A stretch of 64,000 nt of DNA from Candidatus Ozemobacteraceae bacterium. Its GTDB lineage: Bacteria > Muiribacteriota > Ozemobacteria > Ozemobacterales > Ozemobacteraceae. The position numbers and the translations under genes were made by a program. The stretch spans positions 62,001 to 126,000 of the forward strand of contig DAOSOK010000008.1 of NCBI GenBank assembly GCA_035373905.1. Reading direction: 5' to 3'. The notes under the pieces were generated by a model. It did not search any database and had not been told where the DNA came from. It saw only the letters and a list, made by a program, of their open reading frames with translations. Positions 33,508 to 42,620 of the stretch are shown piece by piece (positions within the stretch are counted from its first letter, which is position 1; the number at the start of each line of letters is the position of its first letter).

Positions 33508-34491
33508 ATGAAACGATATGTGCTCATGCTGACCCTGATGCTCGCGGCGTCGCCCGTATGGGCGCTGTTCTGCCAGTATTGCGGCAGTTCGATGGCCGAC
33601 GATGCGCGGTTCTGCCCGAAGTGCGGCAGACAACACGCCGCACCGTCGTCGAACCCCGCACCTCAGCCGGCGACGCCGGCGCCGGTGACCGTGACGCCCG
33701 ACAACCCCGCAACGCCGATCGCGGCGCCGGCGGAGCTTCCCTCCGCCCCCTACGAGGCGATCAACCGGTACGAATCGTTGCTCACCTCGTCGGCCCAGGC
33801 ATGGTCGTCGGGCACGGCGGCCGAACAGCGGTTCCGCATTACGTCGGCGCTCCAGCAGGCCGGTTCCGAGGCTCCCCGGTTCACGCCGGCCATGCAGCGG
33901 CTGCACAATTTATACACATCGAAATATGATATCCTGAGCCGGTACGACAGTGCCTGCGCGCGCAGCGCGAGAGGCCCCGGCCGGATCGAGGCCGACGCCG
34001 AGAAGGAAAAGCTCCTGTTCACGCTCGCCCGCACGAACGAGATGATCTCGTATCTGAAAGACCGCCTCTCCGACCCGGCGGCCCCGGCCAGGGTCGACGA
34101 GATGCAGAAATCCCTCGACGAGGCCGTGCGGGAACACCGCGTCACCGCTCCCTATCTGCGGCTCGATGGATACCGGGTAAAGCAGGGACAACGCCTCTGG
34201 GTCATGGACATCGTCGACGAACGGGTCATGGTGATGATCCTCGACGACTGCGGCGCCCGCAAGCCCCTCGTGGGCTGGCTCTCGCTCGGCGACCTCGAAC
34301 GCCGCTCGACGTACCGGCGACCGGCATCCTGGGTCGCCCCCGTCCAGCGCGTCGAGAAGGAAGTCGTCATCGTCGGCCACACCTGGTGGTGGCCCGGCTG
34401 GCCCCACCCGCGCCATCCCCGGTATCCGGACCGCGACCGCGATCACGACCGCCACGACCGTCACGATCGCGACCGCCGCCACCGGCACTGA
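33508..34491 (+). CDS. Exported zinc-ribbon protein with basic/acidic His tail
   Basis: 327 residues. A signal peptide (YVLMLTLMLAASPVWA) runs directly into a zinc ribbon, CQYC...CPKC (~residues 22-42). A Pro/Ala/Thr-rich linker follows, then a helical central domain (~75-220), a small beta domain (GYRVKQGQRLWVMDIVDERV) and a C-terminal tail of alternating His, Asp and Arg. AGGAG precedes ATG 33508. A four-Cys ribbon on the exported side is unusual. The hydrophobic segment could instead be an uncleaved anchor with reversed topology. Function unknown. Confidence 0.7.
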   Translation: MKRYVLMLTLMLAASPVWALFCQYCGSSMADDARFCPKCGRQHAAPSSNPAPQPATPAPVTVTPDNPATPIAAPAELPSAPYEAINRYESLLTSSAQAWSSGTAAEQRFRITSALQQAGSEAPRFTPAMQRLHNLYTSKYDILSRYDSACARSARGPGRIEADAEKEKLLFTLARTNEMISYLKDRLSDPAAPARVDEMQKSLDEAVREHRVTAPYLRLDGYRVKQGQRLWVMDIVDERVMVMILDDCGARKPLVGWLSLGDLERRSTYRRPASWVAPVQRVEKEVVIVGHTWWWPGWPHPRHPRYPDRDRDHDRHDRHDRDRRHRH

Positions 34492-34500
34492 CCGCCGGGG

Positions 34501-35919
<1,419 letters not shown>

Positions 35920-36017
35920 GTCGACTCCTGAAATCGTTGTCTGAATGTACAAAAAAGTTTACGACAGAACGGTGTCGGATGCACCATGAAAAGCAACCTG
36001 TCGAAACAAGGGGGCGT

Positions 36018-36938
36018 ATGACGGCGCTCTGGAAAAAACTCCGGTTGCCGGCGCTCGTCGCGGCGACGGTCCTGTCGTTCTCCGCGATCGAGGTCGTGGC
36101 GAACCCCATCCGGCTCAGCATCGACCCGTTCGTGATGACCTTCTGGCGGTTTCTGCTGGGCGGCCTCTTCCTGCTCCCGGTGGCGGTGCCGCTCTTCCGG
36201 AAAAAAGCCCGCGCCTTTTCGCCCCGCGTCGTCTGCTGGCTGGCCGCGCTCGGCGTTCTGAACGTCGTCGTCGCCATGGGCGCCCATGCGCTCTCGGTCA
36301 AATTCGCAAAGGCCTCGACGGCCGCGATCCTCATCGCCGCGAACCCGATCGTCATCAACTTTCTCGGCTGGCAGCTGCTCGGGGAAGCCCTTTCGATGCG
36401 CCGCGCCCTTACGCTCATCCTCGGCTTCACCGGCGTCGTCCTGGTGGCGGCGCGCCCCTCCCCGGGCGCTGACACGGCGTTCGGCATCGCCGCCGGCCTC
36501 GTCGGCATGGTCACGTTCTCGCTGTATACGGTTCTCTCGAAGCGATTCGTCCAGCGGCTCGGCAGCCTGATCGTCACCGTCTCGACGTTCTTTCTCGCCT
36601 CAGCCGCCTTCCTGCCCCTTCTGCTTCTCGCCGGGGTGTCGATCTGGCCCGCGCCAGAGGTCTGGCCGCGCCTGCTCGTGCTCGGCTTCATCGTGTCGGG
36701 CTTCGGCTACTACACGTTTTTCCAGGTTCTCCGGGAACTCCCCGCCGGCCGGGCGAGCCTGCTGTTCTTCGCCAAGCCGCCCGTCGCCATCCTTCTCGCC
36801 TGGCTCCTGCTGGGCGAGACCCTCACCCCGCCCGCCATGGCCGGCACGCTTCTCGTCATGGCCGGCATCCTGTTCGACCGGCGCACGAAGTCCCCGGCAC
36901 CGGCCCGATCATTTTCGCCACCGGAGGTTTCCCGATGA
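36018..36938 (+). CDS. EamA/DMT-superfamily transporter
   Basis: 306 residues with ten membrane helices in two EamA halves. Signatures include FVMTFWRFLLGGLFLLPVA, AAILIAANPIVINFLGWQLLGE (first repeat) and ASLLFFAKPPVAILLAWLLLGE (second repeat). The frame opens at 35904, overlapping the divergent glycosyltransferase gene, but ATG 36018 with AAGGGGGC upstream gives the normal family length. The substrate of DMT members (metabolite efflux or uptake) cannot be predicted. The stop overlaps the next ATG as ATGA. Confidence 0.88.
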   Translation: MTALWKKLRLPALVAATVLSFSAIEVVANPIRLSIDPFVMTFWRFLLGGLFLLPVAVPLFRKKARAFSPRVVCWLAALGVLNVVVAMGAHALSVKFAKASTAAILIAANPIVINFLGWQLLGEALSMRRALTLILGFTGVVLVAARPSPGADTAFGIAAGLVGMVTFSLYTVLSKRFVQRLGSLIVTVSTFFLASAAFLPLLLLAGVSIWPAPEVWPRLLVLGFIVSGFGYYTFFQVLRELPAGRASLLFFAKPPVAILLAWLLLGETLTPPAMAGTLLVMAGILFDRRTKSPAPARSFSPPEVSR

Positions 36939-37543
36939 CGTTCTTTTCTTCGAAACCGTTCCTGCGCACCCTGCTGATCCTGCTGTTCGTCTCCGCCTGC
37001 GCGCTGCCCTCCCGGGCCCAGCTCGCCAGCGAACCGACGTTCGACCTCGAACTGGTCGACATCTACGCCGACTTTCAGCCCGAGAAATATATAGCTGATG
37101 TTATAAGCATCCTGTATCTGACCTGCAACGGCTCGGATCCCGTCATTCTTCGCTGCCAGGGCAACATCCACCGCCTCGAGGTCATCGGCCGGAACCAGCA
37201 GAACGTGAGCTGGATCTACCGCCCCCCCTACATCCACCTCGACAACCTCGCGGCCGGCCAGCGCGAAGTCGAGTTCCGCTTCCGCGTCCGCCACGACGGC
37301 TATTCCCCCGGCGGCGGCACTATCGCGACGAACCTGCTCGCGCTTGGCCCCGCCGTTTTCTGGTATCCCCGCCAGAACGCCTCCGACCCCCACCAGGTGA
37401 TCCTCAACCTCGAAACCCCGGCCGACTACGAAGTCTCGACGAACGGCACCCTCCAACGCGACCTCCCCAACAACACCCGCCGCCTCCGCACCTGGATCGT
37501 CTCCAAACCCGCACCAGAAGGCATCACGTTGAAAACGCCCTGA
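36935..37543 (+). CDS. Exported hypothetical protein, possible lipoprotein
   Basis: 202 residues. The N-terminus (RTLLILLFVSAC) fits either a signal peptide cut after SRA or a lipobox VSAC. The mature part is beta-rich (LELVDIYADF, ISILYLTCNGSDPVILRCQG, HRLEVIG). The pattern of short strands with a YPRQNASDPHQVILNLETPADYEV segment resembles the N-terminal domain of M1 aminopeptidases, but there is no catalytic domain. An AT-rich patch lies at 37084-37110. It is translationally coupled to the transporter. Confidence 0.65.
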   Translation: MTFFSSKPFLRTLLILLFVSACALPSRAQLASEPTFDLELVDIYADFQPEKYIADVISILYLTCNGSDPVILRCQGNIHRLEVIGRNQQNVSWIYRPPYIHLDNLAAGQREVEFRFRVRHDGYSPGGGTIATNLLALGPAVFWYPRQNASDPHQVILNLETPADYEVSTNGTLQRDLPNNTRRLRTWIVSKPAPEGITLKTP

Positions 37544-37554
37544 TCATCATGAGC

Positions 37555-37681
37555 TATTGATTCCTGCAAAACAAAATGCACATTTCGCGTTTCCGTTCGT
37601 GCTGAGCATGTCGAAGTACGAGAGGCCCTCGCCCCTTTCGGCAGGCTCAGGGCAGGCTTCGACAAGCCCAGGTCGAACGGA
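37555..37681 (+). repeat. Partial palindromic repeat (copy R5)
   Basis: Starts TATTGATTCCTGCAAAACA. It contains GTTCGTGCTGAGCATGTCGAAGTA and two further partial arms (GGCAGGCTCAGGGC, CTTCGACAAGCCCAGGTCGAACG), so it appears internally duplicated. No right terminal repeat. Confidence 0.75.
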
Positions 37682-37692
37682 TATCGAGAAGG

Positions 37693-37725
37693 AAAAGCCC
37701 CCCGGAATTTCCGGGGGGCTTTTTC
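37693..37725. terminator. Bidirectional terminator
   Basis: AAAAGCCCCCCGGAA pairs with TTCCGGGGGGCTTTT, flanked by A and T runs. It separates the plus-strand gene ending at 37543 from the convergent gene at 37753. Confidence 0.9.
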
Positions 37726-37752
37726 TCATACCGATGAACCGAACGGTTTCTG

Positions 37753-38679
37753 TTACTCTTTCCAGAGAGGGTCGGTGGGGACAGGGCGATCGCTGACGTC
37801 GAGGTAGAGGCCGACGGCGTTTCCGCGGCGGACGAAGCGGCAGGGCTTTCCGAGCAGGGTCGTTTCCGGGGTCGCGCCGTGAAGCTTGTCGAAGCGGGCC
37901 TTTTCGGCTTCTTTGCCGAGCCATTCGAAGATCAACTGGGGATCGTAGAGGGCGAGTTCACGAGCGGGCTCGCCCGGCTTCGCCCAGCGGGCCGAGGTCG
38001 TGAATTTCCCGAGGGAGACGGTTTTCCCCGTGAGAGGGCCGCCGATCAGGTCGAGAGGGATGTTGACGCGCCGGATCCACTGCTGGTTCATGACCGGATC
38101 GATGAGATTGGTGACGTCGAGAAAGCTCATCGCGAAGGCGGAACAGCCGGCGCCAAGACCCTTTCGGGGCTCGTTCAGGCCGTTGTAGATCTTGTCGTAG
38201 CCGCGGGCCTTGTATTCGGTAAGATATTGTTTCATGCGGGCATACTGCGCCTGGCTGATGCGGAACCGGAAAAACGCCACCCTGCCGGTCTCATACCGTC
38301 CCTTCAGCTCCGCGTCGAGTTTCTGCGAAGGGTCGAAAGCCCCCTGCATCGGCGCGAACAGCAGGCCGAGCCCGTATCCCTTCTTCGTGATGAAATCCAC
38401 GTCGGGAGGGGCATCAGGAGCGGTCGTCATTCCCGTGAGATCGCGGGTGCCGTCGGCGCCGATGAGCTCCATGAAGCAGTGGCCGATCGTGTGCTTGGCC
38501 TTCCCGTGCTGGAGAGACAACCGTCCCTTGACCCCGGCTCCCCAGGCGAGCGTGTACGGAGTTTTCCAGTTCAACTCGGCCGCGGGCGGAAACGAATACA
38601 GCACGAACTCCTGCGCCACGCACGGCAGGCTGCCCAGAACGAACACGAACACCATGGCCAGACAGAATTTCTGCAACAT
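37753..38679 (-). CDS. Secreted hypothetical protein with His...Cys papain-fold-like pattern
   Basis: 308 residues; signal peptide (FCLAMVFVFVLGSLPCVAQ). The mature protein has HTIGHCFMELIG (~residues 61-72), a central helical part with YDKIYNGLNEP, and GLGAGCSAFAMSFLD (~175-189). The order His/Glu then Cys resembles NlpC/P60-like or DUF4105/Lnb proteins, but family membership is not certain. A GGGGAGGA Shine-Dalgarno and a TATAAT (38714-38709) lie upstream. See also the gene at 29611. Confidence 0.6.
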   Translation of the reverse strand: MLQKFCLAMVFVFVLGSLPCVAQEFVLYSFPPAAELNWKTPYTLAWGAGVKGRLSLQHGKAKHTIGHCFMELIGADGTRDLTGMTTAPDAPPDVDFITKKGYGLGLLFAPMQGAFDPSQKLDAELKGRYETGRVAFFRFRISQAQYARMKQYLTEYKARGYDKIYNGLNEPRKGLGAGCSAFAMSFLDVTNLIDPVMNQQWIRRVNIPLDLIGGPLTGKTVSLGKFTTSARWAKPGEPARELALYDPQLIFEWLGKEAEKARFDKLHGATPETTLLGKPCRFVRRGNAVGLYLDVSDRPVPTDPLWKE

Positions 38680-38708
38680 GAGTCCTCCCCTTCACAGATT
38701 ATTTGTAC

Positions 38709-38714
38709 ATTATA
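38709..38714 (-). promoter_or_regulatory. -10 box of the gene at 37753-38679
   Basis: Minus strand GGGTATAATGTAC gives a consensus TATAAT 30 bp upstream of the start; no clear -35. Confidence 0.5.
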
Positions 38715-38759
38715 CCCTACGACGCTGGGGGTGAGGGGGGCGGGCTTCAAACCGCGAGT

Positions 38760-39143
38760 TCAGGGGACGTGATACCAGGGAATCCGGTAACACGTCCCCC
38801 GAATTAGCCAGGTTTCCTGCATCAGGGGGAACAGTTTCCGGCCCGCCCCTTCTCGGATCGTCGTCGCCAGCACATCGAACAGTCTCAGGTGAACCTCCGG
38901 GGGAAGCTCGCCCGCGGCGTTCTGCAGCACCTGCGCGGCCGCCGTGCGGATATCGGGCTCCTCTTCGGGATTACCGAGGAGAACGGCCAGGCGCTCCGCC
39001 AGTTCAGATTTCCTCTTATCGGAAAGGCTCCGCCAGAGACCGGCACCTTGCCGGCAAAGGGAAGCCGCAGCACCGGTCCGTTCCTCCAGACCTTGGTTCC
39101 CATCGGTGAGAACGTCGAAAGAAGATTCGTTTTCAGCGGTCAT
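38760..39143 (-). CDS. Small hypothetical protein, HEAT-like helices
   Basis: 127 residues, no signal peptide. The middle portion (SELAERLAVLLGNPEEEPDIRTAAAQVLQNAA) resembles one to two HEAT-type helical repeats. It ends CYRIPWYHVP. GGGAGCGGTC lies before ATG 39143. No known family recognised. Confidence 0.6.
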   Translation of the reverse strand: MTAENESSFDVLTDGNQGLEERTGAAASLCRQGAGLWRSLSDKRKSELAERLAVLLGNPEEEPDIRTAAAQVLQNAAGELPPEVHLRLFDVLATTIREGAGRKLFPLMQETWLIRGTCYRIPWYHVP

Positions 39144-39225
39144 GACCGCTCCCTTTCAATATGGTTATTTATATATACTCCTTGTTTCACACGTAACACG
39201 ACAATCACTTGCATGTTCGATATAC

Positions 39226-39292
39226 CGTTCGTGCTGAGCCTGTCGAAGCACGCCAGGCTCTCGCTCTTCGACAAGCTCAGGGCGAACGGGGG
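39226..39292 (+). repeat. Partial palindromic repeat (copy R6)
   Basis: Core arms only: GTTCGTGCTGAGCCTGTCGAAGC and CTTCGACAAGCTCAGGGCGAACG, without terminal TATTGAGTCC ends. Confidence 0.75.
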
Positions 39293-39301
39293 TAATTTCC
39301 G

Positions 39302-39332
39302 AAAAATCCCCCCTGGATCAGGGGGGATTTTC
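39302..39332. terminator. Rho-independent terminator
   Basis: AAAAATCCCCCC (39302-39313) pairs with GGGGGGATTTT (39321-39331), A/T-flanked. It lies just past the stop of the penicillin-acylase-like gene on the minus strand. Confidence 0.85.
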
Positions 39333-39344
39333 ACGTCGTGAAGA

Positions 39345-41753
39345 TCAGGGCTTGATTGTCTGGAGGCGGGTGGCGAGGCTGCGGACGTGGTCGATCGAGA
39401 GGGGGCGCTCGCGCCACTCGAAGGCCTTGAAGGCGGGCATCTGGTCGGTCGCGTGGGTTCCCCAGCCAGCGTTGCCGGGGGGCATGACGCCGATGATGCT
39501 GATGCCGTCGGGGCTCAGGTGCATGATCTGGACGTCGCTGCCGCGGTTCATATATGGCGTGCACGAGGCCGTGGGCGCCATGGTCGGGGCGCCGACGTGG
39601 TTCACGCCGGCGAACTCCATGGCCGGGCACGGAAGCAAGGGCAGCCGTGCGCCTTCAGAGGCAAGACCGGCGACCGTCGCGGAGAACACTTCAGTGACGA
39701 CCTGGCTTGCGGGCTTTCCGCCCAGATAGTCGAAGCGGGAGGTTCCCTTCAGCGCTTTCGCGAGAAGCGAGGTCTGCGTCCAGGTGGGGTCGGAAGAGAG
39801 CATCCAGGCGTATTCGCCCAGCGCATTCCCGAACACGGTCCCGAACAAGCGATTCCAGAAGGCATCGAACAGGCCGGCGCCGGGATGATCGAGCAGCCCG
39901 TCGCCGTTCTCGTCGGTGCGCAGGCCGTTCCAGTCGCGCAAGGCCCCGAGAGCGGCGATTCCGCCGGCGGTCAGGGAGGGCTCGTCGATCAGGCTCGTGA
40001 GAAGCTCTCGGAAGAACCAGGCGCGAAGGTCGGTGAATGCCACGGCCCGGTCGAGTTCCCTGAGATACTCGACGGACCAGCGTTCCCGGTTTCCGGCGAG
40101 CTGTTCGGCCAGGAACTTCGTGCGCTGGTCCGCGCCCCAGCCGGTCTGAAGGTCGCCGTCGCGGTATTCGTTCACGGGCGGACAGTTCCAGTTCGCGTAA
40201 AAGCCCGAAGCCGGATCCGTTCCGGCAAGCCGGACGTCGGGATACGGGAATACCGTCGGTTGCGCGGTCGGAAGGCGGTCGTCGCCGAAATCCCTGCGGC
40301 TCTTTCCACAGCCGGTATGTACGTAGGCGATGTGGCCGCCCCGGTCGGCGCCGAGCCAGTTGATGGAAATGGCCATCCCGTCGCTGGCGTCAAGCCAGTT
40401 TTCGAGGGTTTTCGCATGGTTCGAGGCGAACCAGGCCGCGTAGGAGTCGATCAGGCGGCCTTTCCAGGCGCGATGCTTCACATACACCACGGGGCCTTCG
40501 GCCGCGATCACCGGCCCGAGCGGGGTGTCTTCGAACGTTCGCTCGACCGGCCGGCGCAAGCCCTTCACCGGGATTTTTTCGGTCCGGGTGACGACCGGCA
40601 TCGCGATCTCCCCCGACTCCGGCACAGCGGGGTTCTTTCCGCCGACCAGGATCGCGGGATCACTCGCCAGCCGCCTGAACGTCACGACATCGACGATGTT
40701 GCCGACTCCGGCCGTCGCGGAAAAGCCCAGGTCGCGGTTCGCCCCGAACAGGAGCGCGAGATACCCGGCCGGCGTCGTTCCGACGAGGTCGAACTCCGGC
40801 GTGTGCAGGCCGATCTCGTAGACGGCGGAGGGTGAAAAGTAGCCCATCTGGGGGCCACCATACAGGAATGCTTCGCGCTTCCCTTCAGGCAAACGAGACA
40901 GAACGGCGGCATAGCTTCCGGATTTATCGGGAATACCGATCATTTTCAGCGTCTGATTGCGCTTGCGACTGCGAAGAGTTGGAGCATCGTATGGCTCCGT
41001 TCCGGGAAGATAGGACGGCATCTGGGGCGAGTGTCGCAGGTGTTGCTGAAACGGAAACGGCACGTCGCCGAGCGTCGTGTAGACAGCGGGGTCCCGGTAG
41101 AACACGACGTCTTCGAAGATGCGCGAAGCCTCGCGGGCGCCGTATTTGCGCACCATCGCCGAGAGCAGGTGGAGGTTGTCGAGCTCCTGGGTGAAATCGT
41201 TGTATCTCGCGCCCATCGTGCCGGCGAAGATTTCGAGCACGTCGACGACGGAGAACGGCGTCGCCTCGACGCCGGCGGCGGCAAGGCCGGGATCAGCGGG
41301 AATCCGGCGCTGGCGCATCTGCTCGACGGCGCGGTTCAGGCCGCGGGTGAACGCCTCGACGGCTGTACGGAACGCATTCGGAGCCCGCCCGAAGCCCTCC
41401 TGCAGCTCCGCTTCCGGCACCCGGTCGCGGCGGGCGAGGGTATCGGCGTCGAGAAACGCCTTGCCGAACAGCTCCGACAGCGTGCCTCGGCAGGAGCGGC
41501 GCAGGAGCTCGAGCTGCATCATCCGGTCCTGGCCGATGCAGTAGCCGAATCCCCAGTAGACGCCTTCCGTCGTGCTCGCCACGACGTGGGGAACGCCCGC
41601 CGGGTCTCGCCAGATCTGTATCTCGACCCCGGGCATCGGGTGCCGGTATTCCGCAAGGCCGGGGGGTTCGTTCGTGAAAGCGGGATGTGCAAATGCGAAC
41701 AGCATGCATGCGGCGGCGATCGTGCGTTTCATGTTATTTATATACTGCATCAT
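39345..41753 (-). CDS. Penicillin acylase-family Ntn hydrolase
   Basis: 802 residues. Start ATG 41753, with AAGGAG nine bases upstream; signal peptide IAAACMLFAFAHPAFT. The alpha-subunit part has WRDPAGVPHVVAS and GFGYCIGQDRMMQLELLRR, typical of the family. The autocatalytic nucleophile Ser is probably in DKSGSYAAVLS (~residue 268), though the usual SNAW form is not conserved. The beta-subunit part has LLFGANRDLGFSATAG, LDASDGMAISINWLGADRGGHIAY and late NHVGAPTMAPT. Members deacylate beta-lactams, N-acyl homoserine lactones or acyl amino acids in the periplasm; the substrate here is unknown. AT-rich at its 5' end. Confidence 0.88.
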   Translation of the reverse strand: MMQYINNMKRTIAAACMLFAFAHPAFTNEPPGLAEYRHPMPGVEIQIWRDPAGVPHVVASTTEGVYWGFGYCIGQDRMMQLELLRRSCRGTLSELFGKAFLDADTLARRDRVPEAELQEGFGRAPNAFRTAVEAFTRGLNRAVEQMRQRRIPADPGLAAAGVEATPFSVVDVLEIFAGTMGARYNDFTQELDNLHLLSAMVRKYGAREASRIFEDVVFYRDPAVYTTLGDVPFPFQQHLRHSPQMPSYLPGTEPYDAPTLRSRKRNQTLKMIGIPDKSGSYAAVLSRLPEGKREAFLYGGPQMGYFSPSAVYEIGLHTPEFDLVGTTPAGYLALLFGANRDLGFSATAGVGNIVDVVTFRRLASDPAILVGGKNPAVPESGEIAMPVVTRTEKIPVKGLRRPVERTFEDTPLGPVIAAEGPVVYVKHRAWKGRLIDSYAAWFASNHAKTLENWLDASDGMAISINWLGADRGGHIAYVHTGCGKSRRDFGDDRLPTAQPTVFPYPDVRLAGTDPASGFYANWNCPPVNEYRDGDLQTGWGADQRTKFLAEQLAGNRERWSVEYLRELDRAVAFTDLRAWFFRELLTSLIDEPSLTAGGIAALGALRDWNGLRTDENGDGLLDHPGAGLFDAFWNRLFGTVFGNALGEYAWMLSSDPTWTQTSLLAKALKGTSRFDYLGGKPASQVVTEVFSATVAGLASEGARLPLLPCPAMEFAGVNHVGAPTMAPTASCTPYMNRGSDVQIMHLSPDGISIIGVMPPGNAGWGTHATDQMPAFKAFEWRERPLSIDHVRSLATRLQTIKP

Positions 41754-41836
41754 ATACTGTAACTCCTTGCCTCGATATCTCTCATGCGGCCGGCTTTTCG
41801 TCGTTCCTGCGCCTTCCGGCGCCGTTGAAAGGACAC

Positions 41837-41866
41837 GCGGGGCCTTCCGCCGTCGGAAAGCCCCGC
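41837..41866 (-). terminator. Hairpin downstream of rubredoxin gene
   Basis: GCGGGGCCTTCCG and CGGAAAGCCCCGC form a 13-bp stem with one mismatch. There is only a weak T-run, so it could be a terminator or a 3' stabilising hairpin. Confidence 0.55.
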
Positions 41867-41882
41867 ATGAACGAGCCCTGCA

Positions 41883-42041
41883 TCAGATTTTTTCGAACTG
41901 GTCCTTGCCGACGCCGCAGGTCGGGCAGACCCAGGAGTCCGGGATCTTCTCGAACGGGGTCCCGGGGGCGATACCGCCGTCCGGATCTCCCACGGCCGGG
42001 TCATACTCGTATCCGCAAACGGTGCATCGATACTTGTCCAT
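41883..42041 (-). CDS. Rubredoxin
   Basis: A 52-residue small electron carrier, too short for routine ORF lists. It has both iron-binding knuckles, CTVCGYEYDP and CPTCGVGKDQFE, and the family core GDPDGGIAPGTPFEKIPDSW. One iron is coordinated by four cysteines (residues 6, 9, 39, 42). ATG 42041 is preceded by GAGGAGAAG at good spacing. It lies alone between the acylase and CheW genes. Rubredoxins commonly serve oxygen or peroxide reduction in anaerobes; no partner oxidoreductase is adjacent. Confidence 0.96.
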   Translation of the reverse strand: MDKYRCTVCGYEYDPAVGDPDGGIAPGTPFEKIPDSWVCPTCGVGKDQFEKI

Positions 42042-42071
42042 CTTCAACTTCTCCTCGGTGGATTTGATTTA

Positions 42072-42620
42072 TCAAAAAGAATTTTTCACGTCGGCAAGCG
42101 CCCTGCGCTCGTCGGCGTTCAGCAACACGTCGATTTCCAGCATCGGCAGCAATTCGTCGCCGATCTCGGCGATCCGCGCGCAGCTGGGGGTGATGCTCAC
42201 GCCCTCCGGCGGCCGCGTCGGCACGCGGCCGTCGGCGAGCCGCAGCGTCACGTCGTCGACGTAGAGCGCCAGCAGGCCTTCGGGGGTCCGGAACACGAGC
42301 AGACGCTCCTCGTCGTCATCCCCGGGGGCTTTCTCGGACTTCGCACCGACGCCGAGGCGGGAACGCGGGTCGAACACAGGTATAATATTTCCGCGTACAT
42401 TCACGACGCCGACCAGCAGCGGAGCGTTCGATCCAACGGCGATCAGCGGGGGGGCCATCATCACCTCGGCGACCGCAAGCGCATCGATGGCGAACTTCGA
42501 GCCGCCGAGCGTCACGGTCACGAGCTGCAGATACTTCGTCTCTTCCGAGGTCCTTCCGCCCTGTCTGCGGATCCGGTCGAGGATGTCGGAATCATGTCTG
42601 AAGGGAAGCACGGGCGTCAT
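42072..42620 (-). CDS. CheW-domain protein
   Basis: 182 residues. After a ~28-residue polar N-terminus comes a single CheW domain: LQLVTVTLGGSKFAIDALAVAEVM, LLVGVVNVRGNIIPVFDPRSRLG, ERLLVFRTPEGLLALYVDDV and the late LLPMLEIDVLL. CheW domains couple receptors to a CheA kinase, but no chemoreceptor or CheA is nearby. Its ATG overlaps the AAA gene stop by 4 nt, so it is more likely a subunit or adaptor of a system built with that ATPase. Confidence 0.9.
   Translation of the reverse strand: MTPVLPFRHDSDILDRIRRQGGRTSEETKYLQLVTVTLGGSKFAIDALAVAEVMMAPPLIAVGSNAPLLVGVVNVRGNIIPVFDPRSRLGVGAKSEKAPGDDDEERLLVFRTPEGLLALYVDDVTLRLADGRVPTRPPEGVSITPSCARIAEIGDELLPMLEIDVLLNADERRALADVKNSF

Noticed and set aside
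39387..40835. 482-codon plus-strand ORF
   Set aside because: Antisense to the penicillin-acylase-like gene.
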